A stretch of DNA of 7,544 nucleotides, taken from contig DLLB01000002.1 of assembly GCA_002477905.1 (NCBI GenBank), forward strand, positions 10,484 to 18,027. The letters are read 5' to 3'. This DNA comes from Clostridiales bacterium UBA7573. Lineage in GTDB: Bacteria > Bacillota > Clostridia > Oscillospirales > CAG-272. The position numbers were made by a program, and so were the translations under genes. The notes below the pieces were generated by a model, which saw only the letters and a list, made by a program, of their open reading frames with translations, was not told where the DNA came from and did not search any database. Each line of letters begins with the position of its first letter. Position 1 is the stretch's first letter. This document shows positions 1-6,417 of this stretch, in pieces.

Positions 1-2
1 AG

Positions 3-2330
3 CCGCAATATGCGCAACAGCCTACACCGCAGACGGCACAGCTTCAATACGCGCAACAACCCGCGCCGCAGACGGCACAACCGCAATATGTGCAACAGCC
101 TGCACCGCAAGCACCACAATCGCAGTACGCGCAACAGCCTGCACCGCAGGCACCACAGCCGCAGCCATCTCCCGCAGAGCAGGATGGTGTTGCCGCGGCT
201 TGGGAGACTGTGCAACCGCAACCGATTCTGACGAATCGTGTTCGGCGGGAGCCCAGTGCCGCGCCGAATCCGGACAGCTATCCGCAATATGAGTCTTTGA
301 CTTTTGAGGATTTGCTGAAGAACGGTGCTTACAATGCAAACCCGACTCCGTTACAGCCGGAAGAAACCAGCACGCCGGAGGAAGCGGAGCTTGCCAATGC
401 GGTTTTACGCGCTTCCCGCGCACCCTCCCCGAAAGAACCGATGTCCTTTGGGGACTTTGCCGCAGACGGACAGCCCAAGGCACAGACAGAAGGAAAACCG
501 GCGAAGAAAGAGAAGAAAGAGATCCCGCAACCTGCGTCTCCGACCGGACATGAATACACAGACGATATGCAACATGAAATGTTGCTTGCGTTTTTCCGCA
601 GACGGTATCGCCGTTCCAAATGGCGGATCGGAATTTGCGCACTCCTTACATTGTTCACTTTTTTGTATGAAAACATTCGTGCGTTCAACACGCAGTTGCC
701 GCAGTTCTTGCAATTTACAGAGGCAGGAAAAGTCGGATTTTTGGTATTGGATGACTTACTGCTGTTCTGTTCCTGCTGTTTGATGTTGCCTGTGATTATC
801 CGGGGGACCAAGGCACTGTTCCACGGGCTGGAAGGCTTGCAGGTAGAGAGCATTTTGCCGGTGATGTTGGTCGTAACGGCATTGTACCACCTTGGATTGC
901 TTGCGTCGGATGGTATTCTTGCCATGCAACGGATGAATACCGTGATGCAGTTGATTTTCCTGATTCTCGCCATTGCCGAAATGTTAAAATTGCATTGCAG
1001 TGCGCTGACCTTTGATGTCATGGGGGCGCCCGGCACCAAAATCGTATTGAAAAAAACGCAAAGTCCGGCAGTTTGCCGAACTGCCCAGACGGATTTTGTG
1101 GAAGATATTTTTGCCGGAATCGGAAAAGACGGAAAGAGCAAACGGATCTTGCAGATCCTGATCCCGTTTTCTTTGATCATCGGAATTGTGTTTTTTGTAT
1201 TGTGTCTGATTCTGAAAGACGGCACAAATGGCATGATCTATGCCGGTATGCGTGCCGCATATCTGTCTTTCTTGATGTGTGCGCCGGTACCGCTTGCGTT
1301 CCTGTATGCGATTCCGGTCTGGCGCGCAAGCGCGCGTTGCTTTAAGCATGACGCGGCGTTTTTGGGGGAAAGCGCAGTGGACGATGTTGCAGGATTGACG
1401 GCAGTCGAAGTTTCCGATACGACGGTTTGCCTGCCTGCCAAAGTGACCGGACTTTCCATGTACGGTGCGCGGGTGGACTATGTGATCCGCGATATTGCAA
1501 GCGCTCTGGATGCCATCGGCGGTCCGCTTGCCGAATATATGGGGCAGTATGCCAAGGCATTGGAATTTTCTAAAATTCACCGGCTGACGGAACTGGCGGA
1601 AGACGGCATCGAAGTCATTGTACAGGAACAGCGTACCGTGCAGATCGGTACGGCGGATTACTTACGGCGCAAACATTACGACATCATGCGCGATCCCAGT
1701 GCGGAAGCGGCATTGGAACGTGGCGATTATGCAACTGCATATGCGGCGCTGGACGGAAAAATTGTTTGCAGTTTCCGTGTGCAGTATGAACTGCGTCCGG
1801 CATTTGTCAAGCAGATTCCGGATTTGCGGGAAGCCGGCATCGGAATCTGTGTAAGAACCGCAGATCCGTTCTTACAGCCGCAACTTGTGCGGAAACTGTT
1901 GGAGGGAACGCGGGTTACGGTGATGGTCCGCAAACTCGGTTCCATTGCGGAAACGCAAACGAAAACAGAACGCAGTCATGCATTGTTCGCCTATTCCCCG
2001 ATGCGCAAGGAAGAACCGGACACGGTACAGGAGAACGTGCTGGAAACGGAGGAATCCCGTCGGCTTGTGACAGGTGAATTGACGCTGTTGGAAAGCGTGA
2101 TTCAGGCGCGGTTATTGCGCGCGGATCTGAAACGCGGGATCGTCTCGCAAACGGTCTTTACCGTGTGCGGCATGTTCTTGCTGACATTTTTCCTCTCACA
2201 CTTGATGGAACATGAAGTGCCGAGCATGGTGCCGTCGTTGTTCTTGCTGTTGGCAAGTGTGCCGCAATTCTTCTTGGGTGTGGAGAAATCGGACGCGAAA
2301 TCGGAAAGGAACAGCACGGATGAATCGTGA
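3..2330 (+). CDS. P-type ATPase-like membrane protein, probable pseudoenzyme (5' partial)
   Basis: The reading frame is open from the first bases, so the true start lies upstream; the in-frame GTG at 90 falls inside a repeat and is not a credible start. About 775 residues are visible. The order is a Pro/Gln-rich repeat arm (6-161), an acidic then Lys-rich linker with low-complexity character (to about 600), a basic FRRRYRR stretch, and about eight membrane segments: four at roughly 625-1000, two at 1145-1322, and two at 2145-2280. This 4+2+2 pattern matches P1B heavy-metal ATPases. The sixth helix carries C-A-P-V-P (1278-1292) where a CPC-type motif would sit. The following cytosolic part of about 270 residues has DTTVCLP (1416-1436) in place of DKTGTLT, YELRP (1785-1799) in place of D-x-LRP, and TAD (1857-1865) in place of TGD. 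I see no TGES or GDGxND, and the loop between helices 4 and 5 is only about 48 residues. I infer ATPase ancestry with lost catalysis; the function is unknown. The alternative is an unrelated membrane protein with chance similarity. Confidence 0.72.
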   Translation, partial: PQYAQQPTPQTAQLQYAQQPAPQTAQPQYVQQPAPQAPQSQYAQQPAPQAPQPQPSPAEQDGVAAAWETVQPQPILTNRVRREPSAAPNPDSYPQYESLTFEDLLKNGAYNANPTPLQPEETSTPEEAELANAVLRASRAPSPKEPMSFGDFAADGQPKAQTEGKPAKKEKKEIPQPASPTGHEYTDDMQHEMLLAFFRRRYRRSKWRIGICALLTLFTFLYENIRAFNTQLPQFLQFTEAGKVGFLVLDDLLLFCSCCLMLPVIIRGTKALFHGLEGLQVESILPVMLVVTALYHLGLLASDGILAMQRMNTVMQLIFLILAIAEMLKLHCSALTFDVMGAPGTKIVLKKTQSPAVCRTAQTDFVEDIFAGIGKDGKSKRILQILIPFSLIIGIVFFVLCLILKDGTNGMIYAGMRAAYLSFLMCAPVPLAFLYAIPVWRASARCFKHDAAFLGESAVDDVAGLTAVEVSDTTVCLPAKVTGLSMYGARVDYVIRDIASALDAIGGPLAEYMGQYAKALEFSKIHRLTELAEDGIEVIVQEQRTVQIGTADYLRRKHYDIMRDPSAEAALERGDYATAYAALDGKIVCSFRVQYELRPAFVKQIPDLREAGIGICVRTADPFLQPQLVRKLLEGTRVTVMVRKLGSIAETQTKTERSHALFAYSPMRKEEPDTVQENVLETEESRRLVTGELTLLESVIQARLLRADLKRGIVSQTVFTVCGMFLLTFFLSHLMEHEVPSMVPSLFLLLASVPQFFLGVEKSDAKSERNSTDES
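6..161 (+). repeat. 39-bp in-frame tandem repeat, four copies (Pro/Gln-rich)
   Basis: Four consecutive 39-bp units begin at 6, 45, 84 and 123. Each encodes a 13-residue block of the form Q-Y-[AV]-Q-Q-P-[AT]-P-Q-[AT]-[AP]-Q-x. A fifth unit starts at 162 but decays after Q-P. The array may have more copies before the window. The units differ at several codons, so they are not a recent exact expansion. The unit is a multiple of three, so copy-number change would keep the frame of the membrane protein gene. The encoded stretch is expected to be a disordered, extended cytosolic arm. Confidence 0.93.
2303..2310 (+). promoter_or_regulatory. Ribosome binding site for the radical SAM gene
   Basis: GGAAAGGA ends nine bases before the ATG at 2320 and lies inside the 3' end of the upstream membrane protein gene. 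It decides the start: the frame is open further upstream (from at least 2212), but those earlier codons are the shadow of the preceding gene. Confidence 0.75.
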
Positions 2331-4170
2331 AACGATTTTCAAACAAGTGGTAAAACCCGGTCGTTATGTCGGCGGAGAATACGGGCAGATCCTGAAAGAT
2401 AAAAACAAGGTAAAATCCCGGTTTGCGTTTTGCTTTCCGGATACTTATGAGATCGGCATGTCCAATCTCGGCATCCGGATCTTATACGGCGTTATGAACG
2501 AAGATCCCGACATTTGGTGTGAGCGGTGTTATACTCCCTGGCAGGATATGCAACAAGCGATGCGTACACACGGGATTCCTTTGTATGCACTGGAAAGCGG
2601 GGATCCGCTTCGCGATTTTGATTTTGTTGGATTTACGTTGCAATACGAGCTCTGCTATACCAATGTGCTGTTAATGCTGGAATTGGCAAATATTCCGTTG
2701 CTTGCTTCCGAACGTCAAGAGGACGATCCAATTATCATAGGCGGCGGTCCCTGCACTTATAATGCCGAGCCGGTTGCGGATTTCTTTGATCTGTTTTCCA
2801 TTGGAGAGGGTGAGGACGCACTTGTGGAGATCAATCATTTGTATATCTCCATGAAGGAAGCCGGAACCTATACCCGCGCCCGTTTCCTACGGGAAGCGGC
2901 GAAACTGGAGGGCTTTTATGTGCCGTCGCTGTACCGCGTGGAATATCATCCGGACGGCACAGTGAAAGCGTATCACCCCTTGGATGCGGAGGTGCCGCGA
3001 CGTGTGAGAAAGCGCATTATGCCGGATATGGACAAAGCGTATTTCCCCAAGCAGGTGGTGATGCCGTATATTGAGACGGTGCATGACCGGATTATGCTGG
3101 AGGTGTTCCGCGGCTGTATCCGCGGGTGCCGCTTCTGCCAGGCGGGAATGACCTATCGCCCTGTGCGGGAAAAATCGCCGGCGGTATTGGATGCGCAGGC
3201 AAAATGCTTGTACGCGCATACCGGATACGATGAGATGTCGCTTTCTTCCTTGTCGATCAGCGACTACTCCCGTCTGCCGGAATTGACAGACCGGTTACTG
3301 CAATGGACGGATGACGAACACGTCAGTTTATCGCTTCCGTCCCTGCGGGCGGATAGCTTCACCAAGGAACTGATGGACAAAGTATCCAGCGTCCGCACAA
3401 GCGGTCTGACATTTGCGCCGGAGGCGGGGACGCAACGCCTGCGCGACGCAATCAATAAAAATGTAACGGCAGAGGAAATCCTGCGTGCCTGCGATGTGGC
3501 GTTTGACGCTGGGAAAACCAGTGTCAAATTGTATTTTATGCAGGGACTTCCGACCGAAACCGAAGAAGATCTGCTTGGGATCGGCGCATTGGCAGAGCAG
3601 GTGGTGGAGCGGTTTTATCAGAATCCGCATCATCCGAAAGGCAAATCTCCCACGGTTACCGTCAGCGTTTCCTGCTTCATTCCGAAACCGTTTACCCCGT
3701 TTCAGTGGGATGGACAAAATTCGATGGCACTTTTGCAGGAAAAGCAGAAGATCGTCGGAAGCGGGATTCATTCCAAGAAAGTACGGTATACCTGGCATGA
3801 CGCAAAAGTATCGCGGTTGGAAGCGGTATTTGCGCGCGGCGACCGTCGGCTTTCAGCGGCACTTTTAGAGGCGCATCGCGCCGGGCTGATGTTTGACAGC
3901 TGGGACGAGTACTTTGATTATGACAAATGGATGCAGGTATTTGCCAAAACCGGAACCGATGTGGATTTTTATGCGACGCGCACGTTTTCCGAGGACGAGG
4001 TATTGCCGTGGGATGTGATTGACTGCGGCGTGAAAAAAGAATTCCTGCAAAGAGAACGGCATAAGGCGTATGAATCGAAAACCACCCCGAACTGCAAGGA
4101 ACAGTGTTCCGGATGCGGTGCGAACAGCTTAGGAGGAAATTGCAGATGGTGTCCCAAACAATCCGAGTGA
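2320..4170 (+). CDS. B12-binding-like radical SAM protein (TIGR03960-type)
   Basis: A 616-residue protein of the radical SAM family usually found fused or adjacent to DUF2344. Residues about 25-190 form a cobalamin-binding-like Rossmann domain, with the family signature E-I-G-M-S-N-L-G at 44-51 and G-G-G-P at 141-144; no DxHxxG motif for base-off B12 is visible. The radical SAM core follows: C266-x3-C270-x2-C273 should hold the 4Fe-4S cluster that cleaves S-adenosylmethionine, and F-A-P-E-A-G at 365-370 is a typical core strand motif. The C-terminal tail is Cys-rich (C592, C596, C599, C608, C611). The ATG at 2320 is chosen for its ribosome binding site; it overlaps the stop of the previous gene by 11 nt. 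The last 25 nt overlap the DUF2344 gene, so the two are probably translationally coupled. The reaction and substrate are not established for this family; a role in RNA or ribosome modification has only contextual support. Confidence 0.93.
   Translation: MNRETIFKQVVKPGRYVGGEYGQILKDKNKVKSRFAFCFPDTYEIGMSNLGIRILYGVMNEDPDIWCERCYTPWQDMQQAMRTHGIPLYALESGDPLRDFDFVGFTLQYELCYTNVLLMLELANIPLLASERQEDDPIIIGGGPCTYNAEPVADFFDLFSIGEGEDALVEINHLYISMKEAGTYTRARFLREAAKLEGFYVPSLYRVEYHPDGTVKAYHPLDAEVPRRVRKRIMPDMDKAYFPKQVVMPYIETVHDRIMLEVFRGCIRGCRFCQAGMTYRPVREKSPAVLDAQAKCLYAHTGYDEMSLSSLSISDYSRLPELTDRLLQWTDDEHVSLSLPSLRADSFTKELMDKVSSVRTSGLTFAPEAGTQRLRDAINKNVTAEEILRACDVAFDAGKTSVKLYFMQGLPTETEEDLLGIGALAEQVVERFYQNPHHPKGKSPTVTVSVSCFIPKPFTPFQWDGQNSMALLQEKQKIVGSGIHSKKVRYTWHDAKVSRLEAVFARGDRRLSAALLEAHRAGLMFDSWDEYFDYDKWMQVFAKTGTDVDFYATRTFSEDEVLPWDVIDCGVKKEFLQRERHKAYESKTTPNCKEQCSGCGANSLGGNCRWCPKQSE
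4131..4136 (+). promoter_or_regulatory. Ribosome binding site for the DUF2344 gene, inside the radical SAM gene
   Basis: A perfect AGGAGG lies nine bases before the ATG at 4146. It is embedded in the codons for the Leu-Gly-Gly of the radical SAM protein's Cys-rich tail. It rules out the longer reading from 4104, which starts at a non-ATG codon without such a site. Confidence 0.85.
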
Positions 4171-4781
4171 AATTTTCCAAAAACGGGCGACTTATTTATA
4201 TCTCCCATTTGGATTTGTGCCGGACCATGCGCACCATTCTGAAACGGGCAAAACTACCGGTGAAATATACCGAGGGGTTCAATCCGCATTTGAAAATGAC
4301 CTTTGCGCTCCCGCTTTCCCTTGGAGTTTCCAGCGATTGCGAGTTTATGGATTTGGTTTTGTGCGAGCCGATGAGCTGTGAGGAAGCAAGCGTGCGCTTG
4401 CATCGGGCATTCCCACCGGGGTTGTCTGTGGAAGCACTTTACGAACCCCAAACCAAGTTGACGGACGCCGCGTATGCCGCGTATGAGATCACGTTGCTGG
4501 GTGTCCATTGGAAAGAAGCGCTGACGCAGAAGTTTTCCGCACCGATTTTTGTGGAAAAACGAAAAAAAGATGGGACGATGGCGGAGATGAATCTGTGTGA
4601 TTCCCTTGCTTCTGTGGATTTTTCAGAGATCGGTGAGAATACGGTGCTGTATGTAAAGATCCCTTGCGCAAACGGCGGATCTCTCAATCCGGAATATGTG
4701 GCGAAGGTCTGCGGGGCAGAGGATTACCAAATTCGGCGCACCCATCTGTATTTTGCGGATGGCGTGACGGATTTTGCGTGA
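4146..4781 (+). CDS. Radical SAM-associated DUF2344 protein (TIGR03936-type)
   Basis: A 211-residue soluble protein of the family that accompanies TIGR03960-type radical SAM proteins, often as the C-terminal part of one polypeptide. Family signatures from the N-terminus are F-S-K-x-G (10-14), the S-H-L-D segment (20-23), E-G-F-N-P-H-L-K-M (43-51) and A-L-P-L-S-L-G-V (54-61). No membrane segment or Cys cluster is seen. The start at ATG 4146 is set by AGGAGG at 4131-4136. The start lies 25 nt inside the radical SAM gene and in a different frame, so this is a true split pair, presumably working as a complex. The stop is 18 nt before mrnC, consistent with one transcript. Its biochemical role is unknown; supplying substrate or RNA binding to the radical SAM partner is inference. 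Confidence 0.92.
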   Translation: MVSQTIRVKFSKNGRLIYISHLDLCRTMRTILKRAKLPVKYTEGFNPHLKMTFALPLSLGVSSDCEFMDLVLCEPMSCEEASVRLHRAFPPGLSVEALYEPQTKLTDAAYAAYEITLLGVHWKEALTQKFSAPIFVEKRKKDGTMAEMNLCDSLASVDFSEIGENTVLYVKIPCANGGSLNPEYVAKVCGAEDYQIRRTHLYFADGVTDFA

Positions 4782-4799
4782 GAATGGGGGCGGGTACCC

Positions 4800-5204
4800 A
4801 TGGGAAATGAAAAACCGGAACAGATGAGCGCGGCGGCGCTTGCTTATGTGGGAGATGCGGTGTTGGAGCTGATGGTCCGCGAGCATGCGGTAGCATTGGG
4901 GTATACAGATGCAAAGCATTTGAATCAGATTGCGGGACATTTTGTACGCGCAAGTGCGCAAAGCGAAGCGATGGAACGGATTTTGCCGATGCTGACGGAA
5001 ACCGAGGATGCCATTTTCCGCCGCGGCAGAAATTTGCACGGCGTTTCCGCACCCAAAAGCGCAAGCATTGTGGAATATCGACGCGCGACAGGAATGGAAG
5101 CGCTGTTTGCGTACCTGCATTTGTCCGGTCAGACGGAGCGCAAACAAACATTGTTTGCAGCGGCGTTTGACTTTACACCGTTTGCCGTGCGAAAAGACGT
5201 ATAA
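4800..5204 (+). CDS. mrnC: Mini-ribonuclease III
   Basis: A 134-residue RNase III-like enzyme without a double-stranded RNA-binding domain. In Bacillus subtilis this family trims the ends of 23S rRNA precursor as a homodimer with Mg2+. Visible signatures are A-Y-V-G-D-A-V-L-E-L with the predicted catalytic Asp19, the conserved segment H-F-V-R-A-S-A-Q at 47-54, R-R-G-R-N at 74-78, and G-M-E-A-L with the predicted catalytic Glu100. Length is close to that of B. subtilis Mini-III. In the spot between the last two motifs, the usual basic P-K-N-A run is P-K-S-A here. GGGGG at 4786-4790 is the likely, slightly non-canonical ribosome binding site, nine bases before the ATG. The gene follows DUF2344 by 18 nt and probably belongs to the same operon. 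In many Firmicutes mrnC sits next to cysS instead, so this neighbourhood is different. Confidence 0.95.
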   Translation: MGNEKPEQMSAAALAYVGDAVLELMVREHAVALGYTDAKHLNQIAGHFVRASAQSEAMERILPMLTETEDAIFRRGRNLHGVSAPKSASIVEYRRATGMEALFAYLHLSGQTERKQTLFAAAFDFTPFAVRKDV

Positions 5205-5212
5205 AAAACGAA

Positions 5213-5255
5213 AGTGAGCACATTCTAACCTTGCGAGGTGAAGAATTTGCTCACT
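5213..5255 (+). promoter_or_regulatory. Hairpin with T-tract spanning the DUF421 start (possible attenuator)
   Basis: AGTGAGCA (5213-5220) pairs perfectly with TGCTCACT (5248-5255), followed by CTTTTTATT (5256-5264). The loop is 27 nt, long for an intrinsic terminator, and it holds the AGGTGA ribosome binding site. The 3' arm includes the start region of the DUF421 gene. It lies just after the mrnC stop. It could be a weak terminator or attenuator, or it could limit translation start on the next gene. This is structure seen in the sequence; the function is inference. Confidence 0.5.
5236..5241 (+). promoter_or_regulatory. Ribosome binding site that favours a TTG start for the DUF421 gene
   Basis: AGGTGA matches the extended anti-Shine-Dalgarno complement and lies five bases before TTG 5247. 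The alternative GTG at 5238 is part of this same motif and has no purine-rich site in front of it, so TTG 5247 is the better-supported start. Confidence 0.6.
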
Positions 5256-5921
5256 CTTTTTATTCGGTGTGTGTTTATTTATATTATTCTGACCGTATTT
5301 TTGCGGTTTACCGGAAAACGGCAGATCGGGGAACTTCAGATTTCGGAGCTGATCTGTGCGTTGTTATTGTCGGAACTGGCGGCGGAACCGATTTTGAATA
5401 ATAACATTCCGATTTTGCACGCGGTCATTCCGATTGCGACGTTGGTCGCGTTAGAAGTGATCTCCTCCTTTATCGTGACCAAAAGCACCGCAATGAAACG
5501 CGCGCTGGACGGCACACCGAATATTCTGGTACGGGATGGAATTCCGGATCAGCGCGCGCTATTGAACGTCCGGCTCAGTATGGAAGAACTGCTGGCGCAA
5601 CTGCGTCTGAAAGGATATTCGGATGTCGGGGAAATCGCGTATGCGATCTTGGAACATAACGGGCAGCTTTCCGTTTTGCCCAAAGCCGGTGCCAAGCCGC
5701 CGAACGCGGAGGATTTCCCATTGCAGGTGCCGGAGAAGGGAATGGCGCATGCGTTGGTGGTGGATGGCGTAATCAGTCGATCCGGACTTGCGTTGACCGG
5801 AAAAAGCGAAAAGTGGGTATTGGATCGGATCGCGGGCAAACATTGCGGTATCGCAGACATTTTCTTGTATTCGCTGGATGATGCGGGGAATGAAAGTTGG
5901 GTACGCAAAGAAAAAACGTAA
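5247..5921 (+). CDS. DUF421 (YetF-like) membrane protein
   Basis: A 224-residue protein of the DUF421/YetF family, whose biochemical role is not firmly known. Numbering from TTG 5247, three membrane segments lie at about 2-21, 32-50 and 55-77, followed by a cytosolic domain. Family hallmarks are G-K-R-Q-I-G-E-L-Q at 23-31, S-E-L-A-A-E-P at 42-48, and the segment beginning L-R-L-K-G-Y at 119 and ending in L-S-V-L-P-K near 146. The C-terminal part (about 165-224) resembles the second soluble subdomain usual in clostridial members. A GTG start at 5238 would add three residues (V-K-N) but lacks a ribosome binding site. The gene follows mrnC across a hairpin and precedes the DUF4363 gene by 18 nt, a recurrent pairing in Clostridia. 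It is probably co-transcribed with that partner, while read-through from mrnC may be limited. Confidence 0.92.
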   Translation: MLTLFIRCVFIYIILTVFLRFTGKRQIGELQISELICALLLSELAAEPILNNNIPILHAVIPIATLVALEVISSFIVTKSTAMKRALDGTPNILVRDGIPDQRALLNVRLSMEELLAQLRLKGYSDVGEIAYAILEHNGQLSVLPKAGAKPPNAEDFPLQVPEKGMAHALVVDGVISRSGLALTGKSEKWVLDRIAGKHCGIADIFLYSLDDAGNESWVRKEKT

Positions 5922-5939
5922 CGGAGGAAGAACAGAACC

Positions 5940-6326
5940 ATGCGGGCACTTATCGGATCGATTACCATGTTGCTTGTGGTGATCGGCATTGTGGTTGGCA
6001 ATTGTGTGTATGTGGAGCAGACTACGGACACCCTGCTCGCGCAGGTGGAAGCACTGCCAAATGCAGAAGCGCTTGCAAGCGGGGATTTTTCCGAAGTCAA
6101 CCGCGCAGTGGAACGCATTGCACAGAACTGGGAACAACACCGGGATACCATCGGAATCGGCGTACAATTTGATTATATCGGGGATATTACCTATGCGTTG
6201 GGCGCATTACGGGCTTTTTCCAGATCCGGAGATTTGGGAGAATATCTTGCCGCCAAACAAACGCTTGCGGAAGCGTTGCATCGGTTGCAATCCTTGGAAC
6301 GTCCGGGATGGGAAAATCTGCTGTGA
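5940..6326 (+). CDS. DUF4363 family protein
   Basis: A 128-residue protein with one N-terminal membrane segment (about residues 4-22) that could be a signal anchor, followed by a helical, probably extracytoplasmic domain. The pattern W-E-Q-H-R-D near residues 64-69, then two amphipathic helices, is typical of DUF4363. The function is unknown. GGAGG at 5923-5927 lies 12 bases before the ATG, a slightly long but usable spacing. The gene follows the DUF421 gene by 18 nt and is the last gene of the plus-strand cluster, ending 21 nt before a strong terminator. Its frequent pairing with DUF421 suggests the two act together at the membrane; this is inference from context. Confidence 0.88.
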   Translation: MRALIGSITMLLVVIGIVVGNCVYVEQTTDTLLAQVEALPNAEALASGDFSEVNRAVERIAQNWEQHRDTIGIGVQFDYIGDITYALGALRAFSRSGDLGEYLAAKQTLAEALHRLQSLERPGWENLL

Positions 6327-6347
6327 CAGCGAAAATGGAAACGGATG

Positions 6348-6386
6348 AAAAACGTCTTGCAAAGAGTTCTTTGCAAGACGTTTTTT
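6348..6386. terminator. Bidirectional intrinsic terminator
   Basis: A perfect stem of 17 base pairs (left arm 6348-6364, right arm 6369-6385) encloses a four-base loop AGTT. The core is ACGTCTTGCAAAG and its complement. The right arm runs into six Ts (6381-6386) on the plus strand, and the A-run at 6348-6352 gives a T-tract on the minus strand. It sits between the convergent DUF4363 gene and the minus-strand membrane protein gene and should end transcription from both sides. Confidence 0.95.
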
Positions 6387-6417
6387 CAGTGCAGAAATAT
6401 AAAAGCAAAAATGAAAA

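Noticed and set aside
90..92. GTG as the start of the first gene
   Set aside because: It is the valine codon of the third repeat copy; the frame is open to the window edge and no ribosome binding site precedes it.
22..642. Long minus-strand reading frame of about 206 codons opposite the repeat arm
   Set aside because: It is the antisense of the Pro/Gln repeat and linker, has no ribosome binding site, and its composition is that of a shadow frame.
329..1234. Minus-strand reading frame of 301 codons inside the first gene
   Set aside because: The opposite strand codes for recognisable membrane segments in the same stretch; this frame shows no domain, start signal or codon pattern of a real gene.
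4104..4170. Possible -1 frameshift fusing the radical SAM and DUF2344 genes
   Set aside because: The frames differ by -1, but no X-XXY-YYZ slippery heptamer in the right phase is present in the overlap, and DUF2344 has its own perfect AGGAGG and ATG.
4792..4800. GGGTACCC palindrome directly before the mrnC start as an operator
   Set aside because: Eight bases of perfect symmetry can arise by chance, there is no promoter next to it, and it lies between co-transcribed genes.
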